Positions 10,129 through 19,356 of a stretch of 64,000 bases of DNA are shown here, piece after piece. The notes beneath the pieces were generated by a model. It saw only the letters and a program-made list of their open reading frames with translations. It had not been told where the DNA came from and did no database searches. The DNA comes from Opitutia bacterium UBA7350 (lineage in GTDB: Bacteria > Verrucomicrobiota > Verrucomicrobiia > Opitutales > Coraliomargaritaceae), in the NCBI GenBank assembly GCA_949524905.1, contig CATINC010000015.1, positions 108,972-172,971 on the forward strand, in the 5' to 3' direction. How positions within the stretch are numbered: the stretch's first letter is position 1; every line of letters starts with the position of its first letter. A program made the translations under genes and the position numbers.

Positions 10129-11490
10129 ATGCTTGAAAACCTGACAGATAAACTCGGAAATGCCCTTCGCAGCGTGCGTGGAACCGGAAAATTATCGGAA
10201 TCCAATATGTCGGATGCCCTCAAAGAGGTGCGGCAAGCTCTGCTCTCTGCGGATGTGCATTTTAAGGTGGCACGGGAATTTGTTGCGCGAGTACAAGCGA
10301 GTTGCGAAGGTGAAGCGGTTCTAAAATCCATCACTCCTGGGCAACAAGTCATCAAAATAATTCACGATGAATTAACTCGACTACTTGGAGCCGGCGCAAC
10401 GGATTTAGAGGATAAGAAGCCCCTGCGTATTATGATGGTGGGATTACACGGATCGGGGAAGACCACCAGTACCGGCAAATTAGCACGCTACTTGGCTAAA
10501 AAAGGAAACTACCGCCCCGCCTTAATTGCATGCGATGTTTATCGCCCCGCCGCGATTGACCAATTAGAGACTTTAGCAAAAGCAGAAGCTTGTACCTTTT
10601 ATGCTGACCGAAATGAAAAAAAGGTCGTCAATATTGGCAAGTCAGGTCTTATGGCTGCCAAAGAAGTAGATGCAAACCTCATCATATTTGATACTGCTGG
10701 ACGCCTCCAGGTCGATGACGACTTAACCGAGGAAATTCAAAAATTGAAGGCCGCGGTCCAGCCAGATGAAATCCTACTGGTAGCAGATGCAGCACTGGGA
10801 CAAGAGGCCGTCAATGTCGCAAAACATTTTCATGCGGCTGTCGGTTGCACTGGAATTATTCTAACCAAGCTTGATGGTGATGCCAGAGGCGGCGCTGCCC
10901 TTTCAATGAAATCAATTACTGATGTGCCGATTAAATTTATGGGCACAGGTGAATGCGCCGATGACTTTGAAGTTTTTCATCCCGATCGTATTGCCTCTAG
11001 AATTTTAGGCATGGGAGATGTGGTTTCTCTGGTTGAGAAAGCCCAAGAGCAAATTGATGAAAAAGAAGCTGAGCGCATGGCTGAAAAAATGCGTAAGGCT
11101 GAATTTGATCTCGAAGATTTTCTCAAACAGATGCAGCAGGTAAAAAAAATGGGCTCGCTGGGCTCTATCATGGGCATGATGCCAGGAATGAGTGGTGTAG
11201 AAGTGGGTGATGCCGAAGAGAAGAAAATGGCACGCACAGAGGCAATTATCCAATCAATGACACTACAGGAACGCAGAAAACCTCGCCTACTAAGGGGCAG
11301 TCGCCTGCGACGCATTGCCGAAGGCTCTGGAGTACAAGTGCGAGACGTTAATGCACTGCTCAAACAGTTTGGACAAATACAAAAAATGATGAAAATGATG
11401 CGTGGCGGGAAAGGACGTAAAATGATGCAGGCCATGCAGTCAAAGATGGGTGAAGGCGGCAAACTCCCGCCCAGTATCCCTGAAATGTAA
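10129..11490 (+). CDS. ffh: signal recognition particle GTPase Ffh (SRP54)
   Basis: 453 residues; binds 4.5S RNA and signal sequences and docks ribosomes to FtsY for membrane insertion. N domain from [19 protein letters not shown] domain with P-loop [57 protein letters not shown]; methionine-rich M domain from about 320 ([44 protein letters not shown]). The frame is open to 10075 but the ATG at 10129 begins at the conserved N-terminus. The P-loop has His where Gln is common. Divergent from lpxC-fabZ, convergent with speA. Confidence 0.97.
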   Translation: MLENLTDKLGNALRSVRGTGKLSESNMSDALKEVRQALLSADVHFKVAREFVARVQASCEGEAVLKSITPGQQVIKIIHDELTRLLGAGATDLEDKKPLRIMMVGLHGSGKTTSTGKLARYLAKKGNYRPALIACDVYRPAAIDQLETLAKAEACTFYADRNEKKVVNIGKSGLMAAKEVDANLIIFDTAGRLQVDDDLTEEIQKLKAAVQPDEILLVADAALGQEAVNVAKHFHAAVGCTGIILTKLDGDARGGAALSMKSITDVPIKFMGTGECADDFEVFHPDRIASRILGMGDVVSLVEKAQEQIDEKEAERMAEKMRKAEFDLEDFLKQMQQVKKMGSLGSIMGMMPGMSGVEVGDAEEKKMARTEAIIQSMTLQERRKPRLLRGSRLRRIAEGSGVQVRDVNALLKQFGQIQKMMKMMRGGKGRKMMQAMQSKMGEGGKLPPSIPEM

Positions 11491-11500
11491 ACTCTGGAAC

Positions 11501-13465
11501 TTAAGTTTTTCTTCTCTTCTTGGCGCTACGATCACTGCTTTTGGTGAGGTAGGTTGAACCCTCGAGGAGTTGAGTGTATTCGTCTAATATACTTGTGCCC
11601 TCTCGAGGCTTGATTTGGTTAGCCTTTGTTGCCCGATCTATCTGCTTCTTCAACATCCGGGTAAGCAGATGTCCATCGTATTGAGTAAACCCCAAAACAT
11701 CCTTTATAGAGAAACCTTGGATACTATCTTCGATATAGAAACCGTCTTCCTCACCATCCTCTAAAAATACATGCACCTCATCCACTCGCCCAAATAAATT
11801 GTGCAAGTCCCCCATAATATCCTGATAAGCTCCTACAAGAAAAACACCGAGGTAATAGGGCTCTTTGGCATCCATTGGATGAAGACGAATACTGTGGCGC
11901 ACGTCCTCTACGTCCGTGAATTTGGATATTTTCCCTTCACTGTCACAGGTGATATCCACAAGCACAGCCTCCACAGTTGGTTTTTCGTTCAAGCGTTGAA
12001 GCGGTGCTATCGGGAAAAGTTGGTCGCAGGCCCAATGATCGATCAAGGATTGAAAGACCGAGAAGTTGCATACGTATTGTTCAGCCATGACCTGCGGGAG
12101 TGCCTCAAGTTCATCCGGCGAATAAGCAGAGGAAGTCTCTTTCGGGACTAGCTCGCGACAGATTGCCCAGTAAAGCGCATCGGCGTCAGCCTTATCTTTT
12201 AGCGGTAAGTAACCCAGATTAAAAAGATTATTAGCCTCTTCAATTTTTTGTTGAGCATCATGGTAGCGTTCGAGCGGGCCGGACTGATGACTATTATCTA
12301 AAATTTCCTGTAGGTCTTGGATAACGGGTTTTCGCTTAGTTGGTTTCGCAACTCGAGGCACAACAGACGTTTTTGAAATACGGTCACAAACTTCGGTGAC
12401 CAGTATCGAATGCGGGGCCACGATCGCACGGCCGCTTTCCGAAATGATATCTGGAACAGCAACCCCGGCTTCGGTGCAAATAGATTTTATATTATATACA
12501 ACGTCGCGAGTGTATTCGCGAAGCGTGTAATTCATAGAGCTTTCGAAGTTGCTACGCGATCCGTCATAATCAACACCAAGACCGCCACCCACGTCGATTA
12601 AACTCATGGGGAAACCAAGGTTGCACAATTCACAATAAAAACGTGTTGCTTCAATTGTTGCCTTTTTTATCGTCTGAATATTAGGCACTTGCGATCCAAT
12701 GTGGAAATGAATCAGTTGCAGGCAATCGGTTAGACCCGCACGCTTGAGTCGTCGTGCGGCATCCATGACCTCTGGACTTGTGAGTCCAAATTTTGCATTT
12801 TCACCCGATGAGCTTGCCCATTTCCCCTCTCCTGCAGTGGTGAGCTTGATGCGCAACCCCATAAGCGGTTGCACGCCCGTTTCCTTACTTAATTGTATTA
12901 TACGGCTCACTTCGCTGAGCTGCTCCACCACCAAGAAGACGGGCTTACCCATTCGGCGACCCGAGAGCGCCATGCGTATAAAATCATCATCTTTATAGCC
13001 GTTACAAATAAGTAAGGCTTGAGGATCTTTATGCATCGCAAGTGCAATCAAGAGCTCTGGTTTACTGCCGCACTCAAAGCCAAAGTTATAAGGACTACCT
13101 GCGTCTTGGATTTCCTCAACCACCTCACGCAATTGATTGACCTTAATGGGGAAAACCCCTCGGTACCTAGCCGCATAGTTTTCTTCGTTTATCGCTTGAT
13201 TAAAGAGCTCATTGAGCCGCACCACTCGAGTACGCAGAAGATCCTGAATTCGAATCGTCAGCGGTAGCTTGTGACCCTTTTCTAAAGCCTCATTGACAAT
13301 GTCTTGAATCCGAATGACAGAACCGTCACCACGTGGATGTGCTAATAAATACCCATTTTCATCGATCGAAAAATGCCCACCACCCCACTGTTTTAAGCCA
13401 TAGTAGCGTTCAGCCTCCGCATTTGACCAAGCGTCTGACTTTGCTAATGATTTATTGCCGGACAT
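11501..13465 (-). CDS. speA: biosynthetic arginine decarboxylase (PLP, SpeA type)
   Basis: 654 residues, usual size for the large SpeA family. Converts arginine to agmatine, the first step of the ADC route to putrescine. Seen: the PLP-lysine motif RGVFPIKVNQ (K108), GFECGSKPELL, LICNGYKDDDFI, MGLRIKL, LQLIHFHIGSQV, the PLP-phosphate loop VGGGLGVDYDG, ISESGRAIVAPHS, and the late PLP-barrel element GAYQDIMGDLHNLFG. The matching agmatine deiminase and N-carbamoylputrescine amidase are at 27-29 kb, so the full pathway is in this window. Stands as a single gene; converges with ffh 10 bases away. Confidence 0.96.
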   Translation of the reverse strand: MSGNKSLAKSDAWSNAEAERYYGLKQWGGGHFSIDENGYLLAHPRGDGSVIRIQDIVNEALEKGHKLPLTIRIQDLLRTRVVRLNELFNQAINEENYAARYRGVFPIKVNQLREVVEEIQDAGSPYNFGFECGSKPELLIALAMHKDPQALLICNGYKDDDFIRMALSGRRMGKPVFLVVEQLSEVSRIIQLSKETGVQPLMGLRIKLTTAGEGKWASSSGENAKFGLTSPEVMDAARRLKRAGLTDCLQLIHFHIGSQVPNIQTIKKATIEATRFYCELCNLGFPMSLIDVGGGLGVDYDGSRSNFESSMNYTLREYTRDVVYNIKSICTEAGVAVPDIISESGRAIVAPHSILVTEVCDRISKTSVVPRVAKPTKRKPVIQDLQEILDNSHQSGPLERYHDAQQKIEEANNLFNLGYLPLKDKADADALYWAICRELVPKETSSAYSPDELEALPQVMAEQYVCNFSVFQSLIDHWACDQLFPIAPLQRLNEKPTVEAVLVDITCDSEGKISKFTDVEDVRHSIRLHPMDAKEPYYLGVFLVGAYQDIMGDLHNLFGRVDEVHVFLEDGEEDGFYIEDSIQGFSIKDVLGFTQYDGHLLTRMLKKQIDRATKANQIKPREGTSILDEYTQLLEGSTYLTKSSDRSAKKRRKT

Positions 13466-13542
13466 ACTCCCTGTGGTTGTTAAATGAAAAAAAGGGACAA
13501 AGCTCTTTACTTTCGTAAGCAGCCGCAGCTAAAGCCCTAGGG

Positions 13543-13923
13543 TTAAATTATAGCGCTGTAATCACTGGCTTCGAGAAGTGACTTTACTTCTGATGGATCG
13601 CTCAAACGAATCTTGAGTAACCATCCTGCCGTATAGGGATCACTATTAAGCAGGTCGGGTGCGCCATCTGCGTCCTCATTTATGGCAATCACCTCACCAC
13701 TTGCGGGCATGTACAAATCAGATGCAGCCTTTACGGACTCCACCACCCCAAAAGTGTCTCCACTTTGAAAGCTAGCACCCACTTCAGGGAATTCTATAAA
13801 AGTTATGTCACCCAAACTTTCTTGAGCGTAATCTGTGATGCCAACGGTTGCGCTTCCGTCATCGTGCACGCAAACCCATTCGTGGTCTTTAGTATAAAGG
13901 AGGTTTTCTGGAACGCTAGACAT
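13543..13923 (-). CDS. gcvH: glycine cleavage system H protein
   Basis: 126 residues, full length. The lipoyl-carrying shuttle of the glycine cleavage system, moving the aminomethyl group between P, T and L proteins. Seen: LLYTKDHEWV at the N-terminus, VGITDYAQESLGDI, the lipoylated lysine in FGVVESVKAASDLYMPASGEV, and the C-terminal GWLLKIRL. No gcvT or gcvP is nearby and no glycine riboswitch-like structure was seen upstream. It lies between speA and a lipoprotein gene, all on the minus strand. Confidence 0.96.
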   Translation of the reverse strand: MSSVPENLLYTKDHEWVCVHDDGSATVGITDYAQESLGDITFIEFPEVGASFQSGDTFGVVESVKAASDLYMPASGEVIAINEDADGAPDLLNSDPYTAGWLLKIRLSDPSEVKSLLEASDYSAII

Positions 13924-13956
13924 GAGCGCAAACTACACAGATCGACCTAGCTCTGG

Positions 13957-14469
13957 CTAGACATTTTCTTCAAAGAAGGAAATTATTTGCTCAATAATAT
14001 ACTTGTGTTCATCCGAGGAAATCTCGCCATTTTGCAGTCGCCTGTCAGCTTCCAGCGCTTGAATCGCCATTTTCTCAAATGGATCGGATCCTAAAGATGC
14101 AGGCACCAATTCACTTTTCATGTCTGCATTTAAGGAACGTGGATTTAAGTCAACATAGTACCCAAGATCCTCTGGCAGCCCAAATCGTATGAAATTCTTA
14201 TTTTTATCATTTGGAACCGGTGTGAAATATTTAACTGCCTGGTTGTATCCAAATTTACTTAGACGAACCTCATGAGCGATTTTCCTGGGCAACTCAATTA
14301 CGATTGGAGTCACCCCAATTGCCTCTCCATTAATATAAATACTACACTCTGTTGGGTATGATACTATAGTGACCTCTTGGGGTACACCTTTCTCAAAATA
14401 AGCGCAGCCGCAAATAAATGGTATTAACAGAAAGCCAGCGAGGAGAGGTAGAAAGTTATATTTTAACAT
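13957..14469 (-). CDS. PEGA-domain lipoprotein with C-terminal SHOCT-like helix pair
   Basis: 170 residues. The N-terminus is a lipoprotein signal: a hydrophobic stretch (FLPLLAGFLLIPFICGC) with the predicted lipidated cysteine at residue 22. Residues about 33-75 form a PEGA domain (VTIVSYPTECSIYINGEAIGVTP, then ELPRK, VRLSKFGY), a surface beta-module found in many secreted proteins. The C-terminus (about 130-168; AIQALEADRRLQNGEISSDE...) looks like a short SHOCT-type helical hairpin. Function unknown; probably an envelope lipoprotein. 33 bases upstream of gcvH on the same strand. Confidence 0.75.
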   Translation of the reverse strand: MLKYNFLPLLAGFLLIPFICGCAYFEKGVPQEVTIVSYPTECSIYINGEAIGVTPIVIELPRKIAHEVRLSKFGYNQAVKYFTPVPNDKNKNFIRFGLPEDLGYYVDLNPRSLNADMKSELVPASLGSDPFEKMAIQALEADRRLQNGEISSDEHKYIIEQIISFFEENV

Positions 14470-14520
14470 GATTTTAGGGATTGTTGCACTTTTTAAGACG
14501 GTGGCTTTTCAGTCAAGAAA

Positions 14521-14619
14521 CTAAGTGTAAATTTTAATTTTATAACTCCATAAATCAGGACAATCTTCTTGATATTTGCCACAGAGTTCTTCTAGCTCGT
14601 CCTTTGGATTAGGGTCCAC
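14521..14619 (-). CDS. possible 32-residue ORF of protein-like composition
   Basis: A GTG-initiated frame (14619 down to TAG at 14521) reads V-D-P-N-P-K-D-E-L-E-E-L-C-G-K-Y-Q-E-D-C, then PDLWSYKIKIYT. It is acidic with two cysteines, hydrophilic and not low-complexity, in a 191-base gap. A stop lies four codons upstream of the GTG and there is no Shine-Dalgarno, so it may be a remnant or chance. Recorded because nothing else explains the gap. Confidence 0.2.
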   Translation of the reverse strand: MDPNPKDELEELCGKYQEDCPDLWSYKIKIYT

Positions 14620-14660
14620 TCGGCTTTTAATTTAGCTGAGTCTACGCTTAAACCACACTA

Positions 14661-15719
14661 ATGCTCATAACTTTCATATTCGCAATCACCTTCACGGTTG
14701 GCGTCTCCGCCCTCTGCTCTTTACTGGAGGCCATGCTTCTCAGCACAACCACGACTGAAATCGAAGCCCTCAAAAAAAGCCATCCTGCGTGCGGTAAGCA
14801 ACTGGAGCATCATACCCATAATTTAGAGCAAAGTAGTTCTGCTATTTTGAGTCTGAATACCATCGCCAATACCCTGGGCGCAACCATCACGGGCGGTCTC
14901 GCGGTTCAAATTTGGCCAGAAGATACCAATATGCTCCTTAAAGTTTCCCTCATCATGGCCATTGCCATCCTCTTCTTTTCGGAAATCATCCCTAAAAATG
15001 TCGGCATTTTATATCGCTCTAGCCTGCAACCGCTCCTCATCCCACCTCTCAATCTTGTTTGCGCTGTGATGACTCCCATTGCAAGCGTAGCCGGGTTTGT
15101 CGTCCGATTCATTCTGCGTCCTGCCAAAGAATCTCCCAGTAACAGTGATCAAGAAATTATGTTGCTCGCCGAGAAAAGTGAAAAAGAAGGGAATTTAACC
15201 TCGCATGAACGAGAATTGATCAGCAATGCACTCAAATTAGATGAAATTTTGGTCAATACCATTATGACTCCGCGTACCGTCGTTGAAATGTTGGATGCCA
15301 CAGAGAGCGTGGGAGCGCTCTACACTCGCGAAAAAAATATACCCTTCGCACGAATGCCCGTGTACCGCGATCATAGCGAAAACCTTATTGGTATCGTACG
15401 CCGGAGAGATATCCTGAATTTAGTCGCTAAAGATCAGGACGAGGTACTCATTGAAACACTCGCAAGCGAGCCTGTTTTTATTCCCGACAACGCAACTGCC
15501 GAAGACGCCCTCCAAACATTTCTCAAGCACCAGCAACAGCTCGCCATTGCGGTTGATGAATTTGGTAACATGGCAGGCGTCATTACCATGGAAGATGTCA
15601 TTGAACACATCATTGGTCATGAAATTTATGAAGCCGATGATCCCGCAGTTGATATGCGGGAACTCGCTCGAGCCCGAAGATACGCTGAAAAACACAAAGC
15701 CCGTAAAGGAACGGACTAA
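14661..15719 (+). CDS. CNNM-transmembrane / CBS-pair protein (CorC/HlyC-like, putative Mg2+ or Co2+ efflux)
   Basis: 352 residues. Residues 1-155 are a CNNM/DUF21 membrane domain: a first helix (FIFAITFTVGVSALCSLLEAMLLS) with small polar residues, SLNTIANTLGATITG, FFSEIIPKNVG, then two more hydrophobic segments. Residues about 195-325 form a CBS pair starting IMTPRTVVEMLDA, with FARMPVYRDHSENLIGIVRRRDIL and the second CBS ending AGVITMEDVIEHIIG. The family exports or regulates divalent metals. The C-terminal CorC/HlyC transporter-associated domain is absent; the protein stops soon after the CBS pair with a basic tail. Its stop codon overlaps that of hemB by 4 bases. Confidence 0.88.
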   Translation: MLITFIFAITFTVGVSALCSLLEAMLLSTTTTEIEALKKSHPACGKQLEHHTHNLEQSSSAILSLNTIANTLGATITGGLAVQIWPEDTNMLLKVSLIMAIAILFFSEIIPKNVGILYRSSLQPLLIPPLNLVCAVMTPIASVAGFVVRFILRPAKESPSNSDQEIMLLAEKSEKEGNLTSHERELISNALKLDEILVNTIMTPRTVVEMLDATESVGALYTREKNIPFARMPVYRDHSENLIGIVRRRDILNLVAKDQDEVLIETLASEPVFIPDNATAEDALQTFLKHQQQLAIAVDEFGNMAGVITMEDVIEHIIGHEIYEADDPAVDMRELARARRYAEKHKARKGTD

Positions 15720-16738
15720 GGTGCGTTAGCCGCAAAATCCTCTGCGTAAGCTTTGGCAAAATAACTCAAAATAACGTCCGCACCCGCACGTCGTATTGCA
15801 AGCAGGGATTCATCTCGGCAAGCTTTCAAATCTAGCCATCCATTTTCCGCTGCTGCCATAATCTGAGCATATTCCCCAGAAACTTGATACGCAGCTAATG
15901 GCAAGTCCGTGGCTTCACGAACCTCACGAATCACGTCTAAATAAGGACCTGCTGGCTTGACCATTAAAACATCCGCTCCCTCGCTCTCATCCAGTTCCAC
16001 CTCAGCCAATGCCTCTCTACGATTAGCAGGATTCAACTGATAGCTCCCCTTATTTAAGGGAACTTCTGATACTGCATTTTTGCTCCCGACGGCATCACGA
16101 AAAGGACCATAATAAGCCGATGCAAATTTAGCAGAATATGCCATGATTGCGGTATTTTCAAAATCACTCGCATCCAAGGCGGCTCGAATAGCTCCGACTC
16201 GCCCATCCATCATATCAGAGGGCGCCACCATATCTGCGCCTGCATGCGCCGCCAGTACAGCCATTTCGGCTAGTACTTCTACGGTAGCATCATTGGCAAT
16301 TTCCCCACTATTACGGTCTAATAATCCGTCATGTCCGTGAGTGGTATAAGGATCAAGCGCTAGATCGGCGATGACGGTCATCTCCGGTAACGCTTGTTTC
16401 AAAGTTTGGATAGCTTGCAGATTGAGATTACTGGGGTTAAGTGCCTCACGTCCATCTTCGCGCTTTAGGGCGGCTTCAATTTTAGGGAAAAGGGCAACTG
16501 CCGAGACACCCAGCGAGCAAAGAGTGCGGCATTCTTCAACGAGCTGTGGAATCGTTAAGCGAAACATTCCCGGCATCGATGCTATAGGTTCCGGCTTACC
16601 CTCGCCTGCTTTGACAAAAAGAGGCTGTATTAAACGCGCTACTTCTAGACGCGTTTCGCAAGAGAGCTCCCTCAATGCAGAACTCCTGCGTAAACGGCGT
16701 GGTCGTCGTGGGAGATCGAGTTTAAACCGATGTGTCAT
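15716..16738 (-). CDS. hemB: delta-aminolevulinic acid dehydratase (porphobilinogen synthase)
   Basis: 340 residues; condenses two 5-aminolevulinates to porphobilinogen in heme synthesis. Seen: RRLRRSSALREL at the N-terminus, PLFVKAG, LALDPYTTHGHDG, GADMVAPSDMMDGRVGAIR, the first Schiff-base lysine in AYSAKFASAYYGPFRDA, the substrate loop GSYQLNPANRREA, and the second lysine in DVLMVKPAGPYLD. The metal site is the aspartate-rich form (ALDPYTTHGHDG) rather than the zinc-cysteine form, so it should be a Mg2+-dependent type. The remaining heme genes in the window are at 43-46 kb. Convergent, 4-bp overlap with the CBS protein. Confidence 0.96.
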   Translation of the reverse strand: MTHRFKLDLPRRPRRLRRSSALRELSCETRLEVARLIQPLFVKAGEGKPEPIASMPGMFRLTIPQLVEECRTLCSLGVSAVALFPKIEAALKREDGREALNPSNLNLQAIQTLKQALPEMTVIADLALDPYTTHGHDGLLDRNSGEIANDATVEVLAEMAVLAAHAGADMVAPSDMMDGRVGAIRAALDASDFENTAIMAYSAKFASAYYGPFRDAVGSKNAVSEVPLNKGSYQLNPANRREALAEVELDESEGADVLMVKPAGPYLDVIREVREATDLPLAAYQVSGEYAQIMAAAENGWLDLKACRDESLLAIRRAGADVILSYFAKAYAEDFAANAP

Positions 16739-16839
16739 GCCTTAAGAGTGCGTATTCCATACTGAAGGGAAAGCGTAAAATCCGAAACTTAAAACACTTT
16801 CACCTTTTCATTTACCATGACTTTGACATCTTATCTCCA

Positions 16840-18276
16840 ATGCCCATTCAGCTTTACGACACCCATAGCCGCTCCCTTCAACCCCTGGTTGCGGAAGCTG
16901 GTCAACCCCTCCGGTTCTATTGCTGCGGCCCAACCGTTTACGGCCCTGCCCATATTGGCAACTTTCGTACCTTTCTCCTGCAAGACACCCTGCGTCGTGT
17001 TCTGGAAGTTGAGGGACAAACCGTTGAGCACGTCCGCAACATAACGGATGTAGACGACAAAACGATCAAGGGTGCAATCGAATCGGGCCTTCCCCTAAAG
17101 GATTTCACCCATCAGTGGACGAAAAAATTTCACACCGACTGTGCAGAGCTAAACTGCCTTACGCCCCACAAAGAACCCAGCGCAGTTAAACACATCCCTG
17201 AGCAAATTTCCTTGATCAAACAATTGGTGGAAAAAAATCACGCCTATGCCACCGAAGAGGGTTCTGTCTATTTCCGAGTCTCCAGCTTCGAAAACTATGG
17301 AAACCTCTCTCGTTTAAAAGACCGTGAAATTAAAAGTCAGTCCAAAAATTCTGCCGGAGAACGCAATGATGCTGACGAATATGAACGCGAAGCTGTCAGT
17401 GATTTTGTGCTGTGGAAAAAGCGAAAGCCTGAAGATGGTGAAAATTTTTGGTCAAGCCCGTGGGGCGAGGGCCGACCGGGCTGGCACTTAGAATGCTCCG
17501 CCATGATTGAGACTAGTTTTAAGGGAGCCACGCTTGATTTACATGGTGGCGGAGTCGATCTCTGCTTCCCCCACCATGAAAACGAAATTGCCCAGTCGGA
17601 ATGCGCACATGGGCGCCCACTTTGCAAACACTGGTTTCACAGTGCCCATCTGATGGTTGACGGCGCTAAAATGTCCAAAAGCCTTGGCAACCTATATACT
17701 TTAGACGACCTCCGTGCCAAAGGCTTTAACCCGATGGCAGTACGCTATGCGCTTATCGCAGGCAGCTATCGTCAGCAATTAAACTTCACCATCGAAACCC
17801 TTCACGCAGCTCAAAGTGCCCTTGCTAAGCTGGAGCGCTTCGCAAGCAGCTTACTGAGTAAAACTGAAGAACCAAAGAGCGCTTTTGGACAATACATCCA
17901 ACCCGGAAACCCTAAAAATTTAAATCGCTTCACTAAAGCTTGGGAAGCACTGGCAATTAACTTAAATACTTCCGCCGCACTCGGTGCACTCTTTGGGGTT
18001 CTTGGATCAAACCCAGCAACCTCGATGAAAGCGGATGAAGCCCGCCAAACCCTTAACGGCTTTGGAACCCTCTTATTCGCCCTCGGTATTCAACTTTTTA
18101 CAGGTAAGGATGCTCCATTAGAAATCCCAGAGGACATCTATGCCTTAGGGCAAGCACGCTGGGAAGCCAAACGAGCAAAAGACTACTCACGCGCAGACAG
18201 CCTAAGAGAGACCTTACTTGAAAAAGGGTGGACCATTAAAGATAGCTCTGAGGGTTTTCAAATTGTGCCAAAATAA
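16840..18276 (+). CDS. cysS: cysteinyl-tRNA synthetase
   Basis: 478 residues, class I synthetase charging tRNA-Cys. Start chosen at the ATG at 16840 (MPIQLYDTHSRS), the conserved N-terminus; the frame is open back to 16732 over the hemB promoter. Seen: the zinc/cysteine-binding YCCGPTVYGPAHIGNFRTF (HIGN version of HIGH), WHLECSAM, GGGVDLCFPHHENEIAQSE, and the KMSKSLGN signature, then the helical anticodon-binding end with RWEAKRAKDYSRADSLRE. Divergent from hemB. Confidence 0.97.
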   Translation: MPIQLYDTHSRSLQPLVAEAGQPLRFYCCGPTVYGPAHIGNFRTFLLQDTLRRVLEVEGQTVEHVRNITDVDDKTIKGAIESGLPLKDFTHQWTKKFHTDCAELNCLTPHKEPSAVKHIPEQISLIKQLVEKNHAYATEEGSVYFRVSSFENYGNLSRLKDREIKSQSKNSAGERNDADEYEREAVSDFVLWKKRKPEDGENFWSSPWGEGRPGWHLECSAMIETSFKGATLDLHGGGVDLCFPHHENEIAQSECAHGRPLCKHWFHSAHLMVDGAKMSKSLGNLYTLDDLRAKGFNPMAVRYALIAGSYRQQLNFTIETLHAAQSALAKLERFASSLLSKTEEPKSAFGQYIQPGNPKNLNRFTKAWEALAINLNTSAALGALFGVLGSNPATSMKADEARQTLNGFGTLLFALGIQLFTGKDAPLEIPEDIYALGQARWEAKRAKDYSRADSLRETLLEKGWTIKDSSEGFQIVPK

Positions 18277-18391
18277 GTCACGCTTCACGCACAATTCAAT
18301 GCCACACAAGAAGCCTCAACTAAAAATCAAACCAAATTTATATTTACTGACCCATGATGGAACCATCCCGAACAAGGTTTAAAATACATCC

Positions 18392-19267
18392 ATGATGAAA
18401 GCCCTTTCTATTAAGCCTGCATCCCATCACATCTCAACTTGGGGAGAAGGTCCCCTCTGGTGGAAAGACCACCTTTTGTATGTGGATATTGAAGGTCACT
18501 GTATCCACCGACTAAACCCAGAAAATGGTAATCTTACTACTTGGGATATTTACGAAGCGATTGGAACGGTTGTCCCTAGCGAAGATGACAACTTGCTCTA
18601 CGCAGGTAGTAGCGGTTTTGTACTTTATGATCCCCATACAAACACCAAAACACCACTCGGAAACCCCGAAAGTAAAATGGGAAATGCGGTCCGATTCAAC
18701 GATGGCAAATGCGATCCCGCAGGTCGTTTTTGGGCAGGGAGCATCAGCCTCAAAAAAGAAGAGGGAGTGGCTAATCTATACATGCTAGATCACCAACGCA
18801 GACTGCATTTTAAGATGGGTGGCTTAACAAATTCCAATGGCATCTGTTGGAGCCTAGACACAAAAACACTCTACCATATCGATACCCCCACTAAGTGCAT
18901 CAAATCCTACCCATTTGATTTGAAGACCGGCACCCTTGGCACGGAGCAATCTCAAATCGATACCACAGAATATGGCTATGACGCCTCCCCCGATGGTATG
19001 TGCATAGATGCTAATGGAAATTTGTGGGTGGCATTTTGCCATGGGGGCTGCGTGGCATGTTTTAACCCAAAAGAACAAAAAAAACTTATGCATATTGATT
19101 TTCCCTGTCTTGAGACCACCGCTTGCACCTTCGGTGGATCCAAACTTGACCGACTGTTCGTAACGACTGGGATTCATAAAACCAAAAAAGAGACCGATGC
19201 GGGTAAAGTCTTTGTGGTTGATGGTCTCAATACCTGTGGCGTTCCTGCCTTTCCATACCAAGGCTAG
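18392..19267 (+). CDS. SMP-30/gluconolactonase-family sugar lactonase
   Basis: 291 residues, a six-bladed beta-propeller of the SMP-30/GNL/LRE family; members hydrolyse sugar lactones such as gluconolactone or xylonolactone using one divalent metal. Metal ligand positions are all visible: Glu in TWGEGPLWW, Asn in RFNDGKCDPAGRFWAG, Asn in GLTNSNGICWS, Asp in SPDGMCIDANGNLWVA. No signal peptide, so cytosolic. Two ATGs in tandem at 18392/18395. The actual lactone cannot be read from sequence and the neighbours (cysS, thrS) do not help. Confidence 0.9.
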   Translation: MMKALSIKPASHHISTWGEGPLWWKDHLLYVDIEGHCIHRLNPENGNLTTWDIYEAIGTVVPSEDDNLLYAGSSGFVLYDPHTNTKTPLGNPESKMGNAVRFNDGKCDPAGRFWAGSISLKKEEGVANLYMLDHQRRLHFKMGGLTNSNGICWSLDTKTLYHIDTPTKCIKSYPFDLKTGTLGTEQSQIDTTEYGYDASPDGMCIDANGNLWVAFCHGGCVACFNPKEQKKLMHIDFPCLETTACTFGGSKLDRLFVTTGIHKTKKETDAGKVFVVDGLNTCGVPAFPYQG

Positions 19268-19356
19268 CTCTGATAGAGAAGCGACTTCCTATAATACGGC
19301 ATTGACTCGCCGTGACTACAACGTGTCTATTTATTTTTCTACCAAAGCCTAGTCCT

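Noticed and set aside
10977..11462. 161-residue minus-strand frame inside ffh
   Set aside because: Antisense shadow of the methionine-rich M domain (runs of Ile, Phe and Cys); no start signal.
16371..16745. 124-residue plus-strand frame over hemB
   Set aside because: Antisense shadow; basic/serine-rich low complexity.
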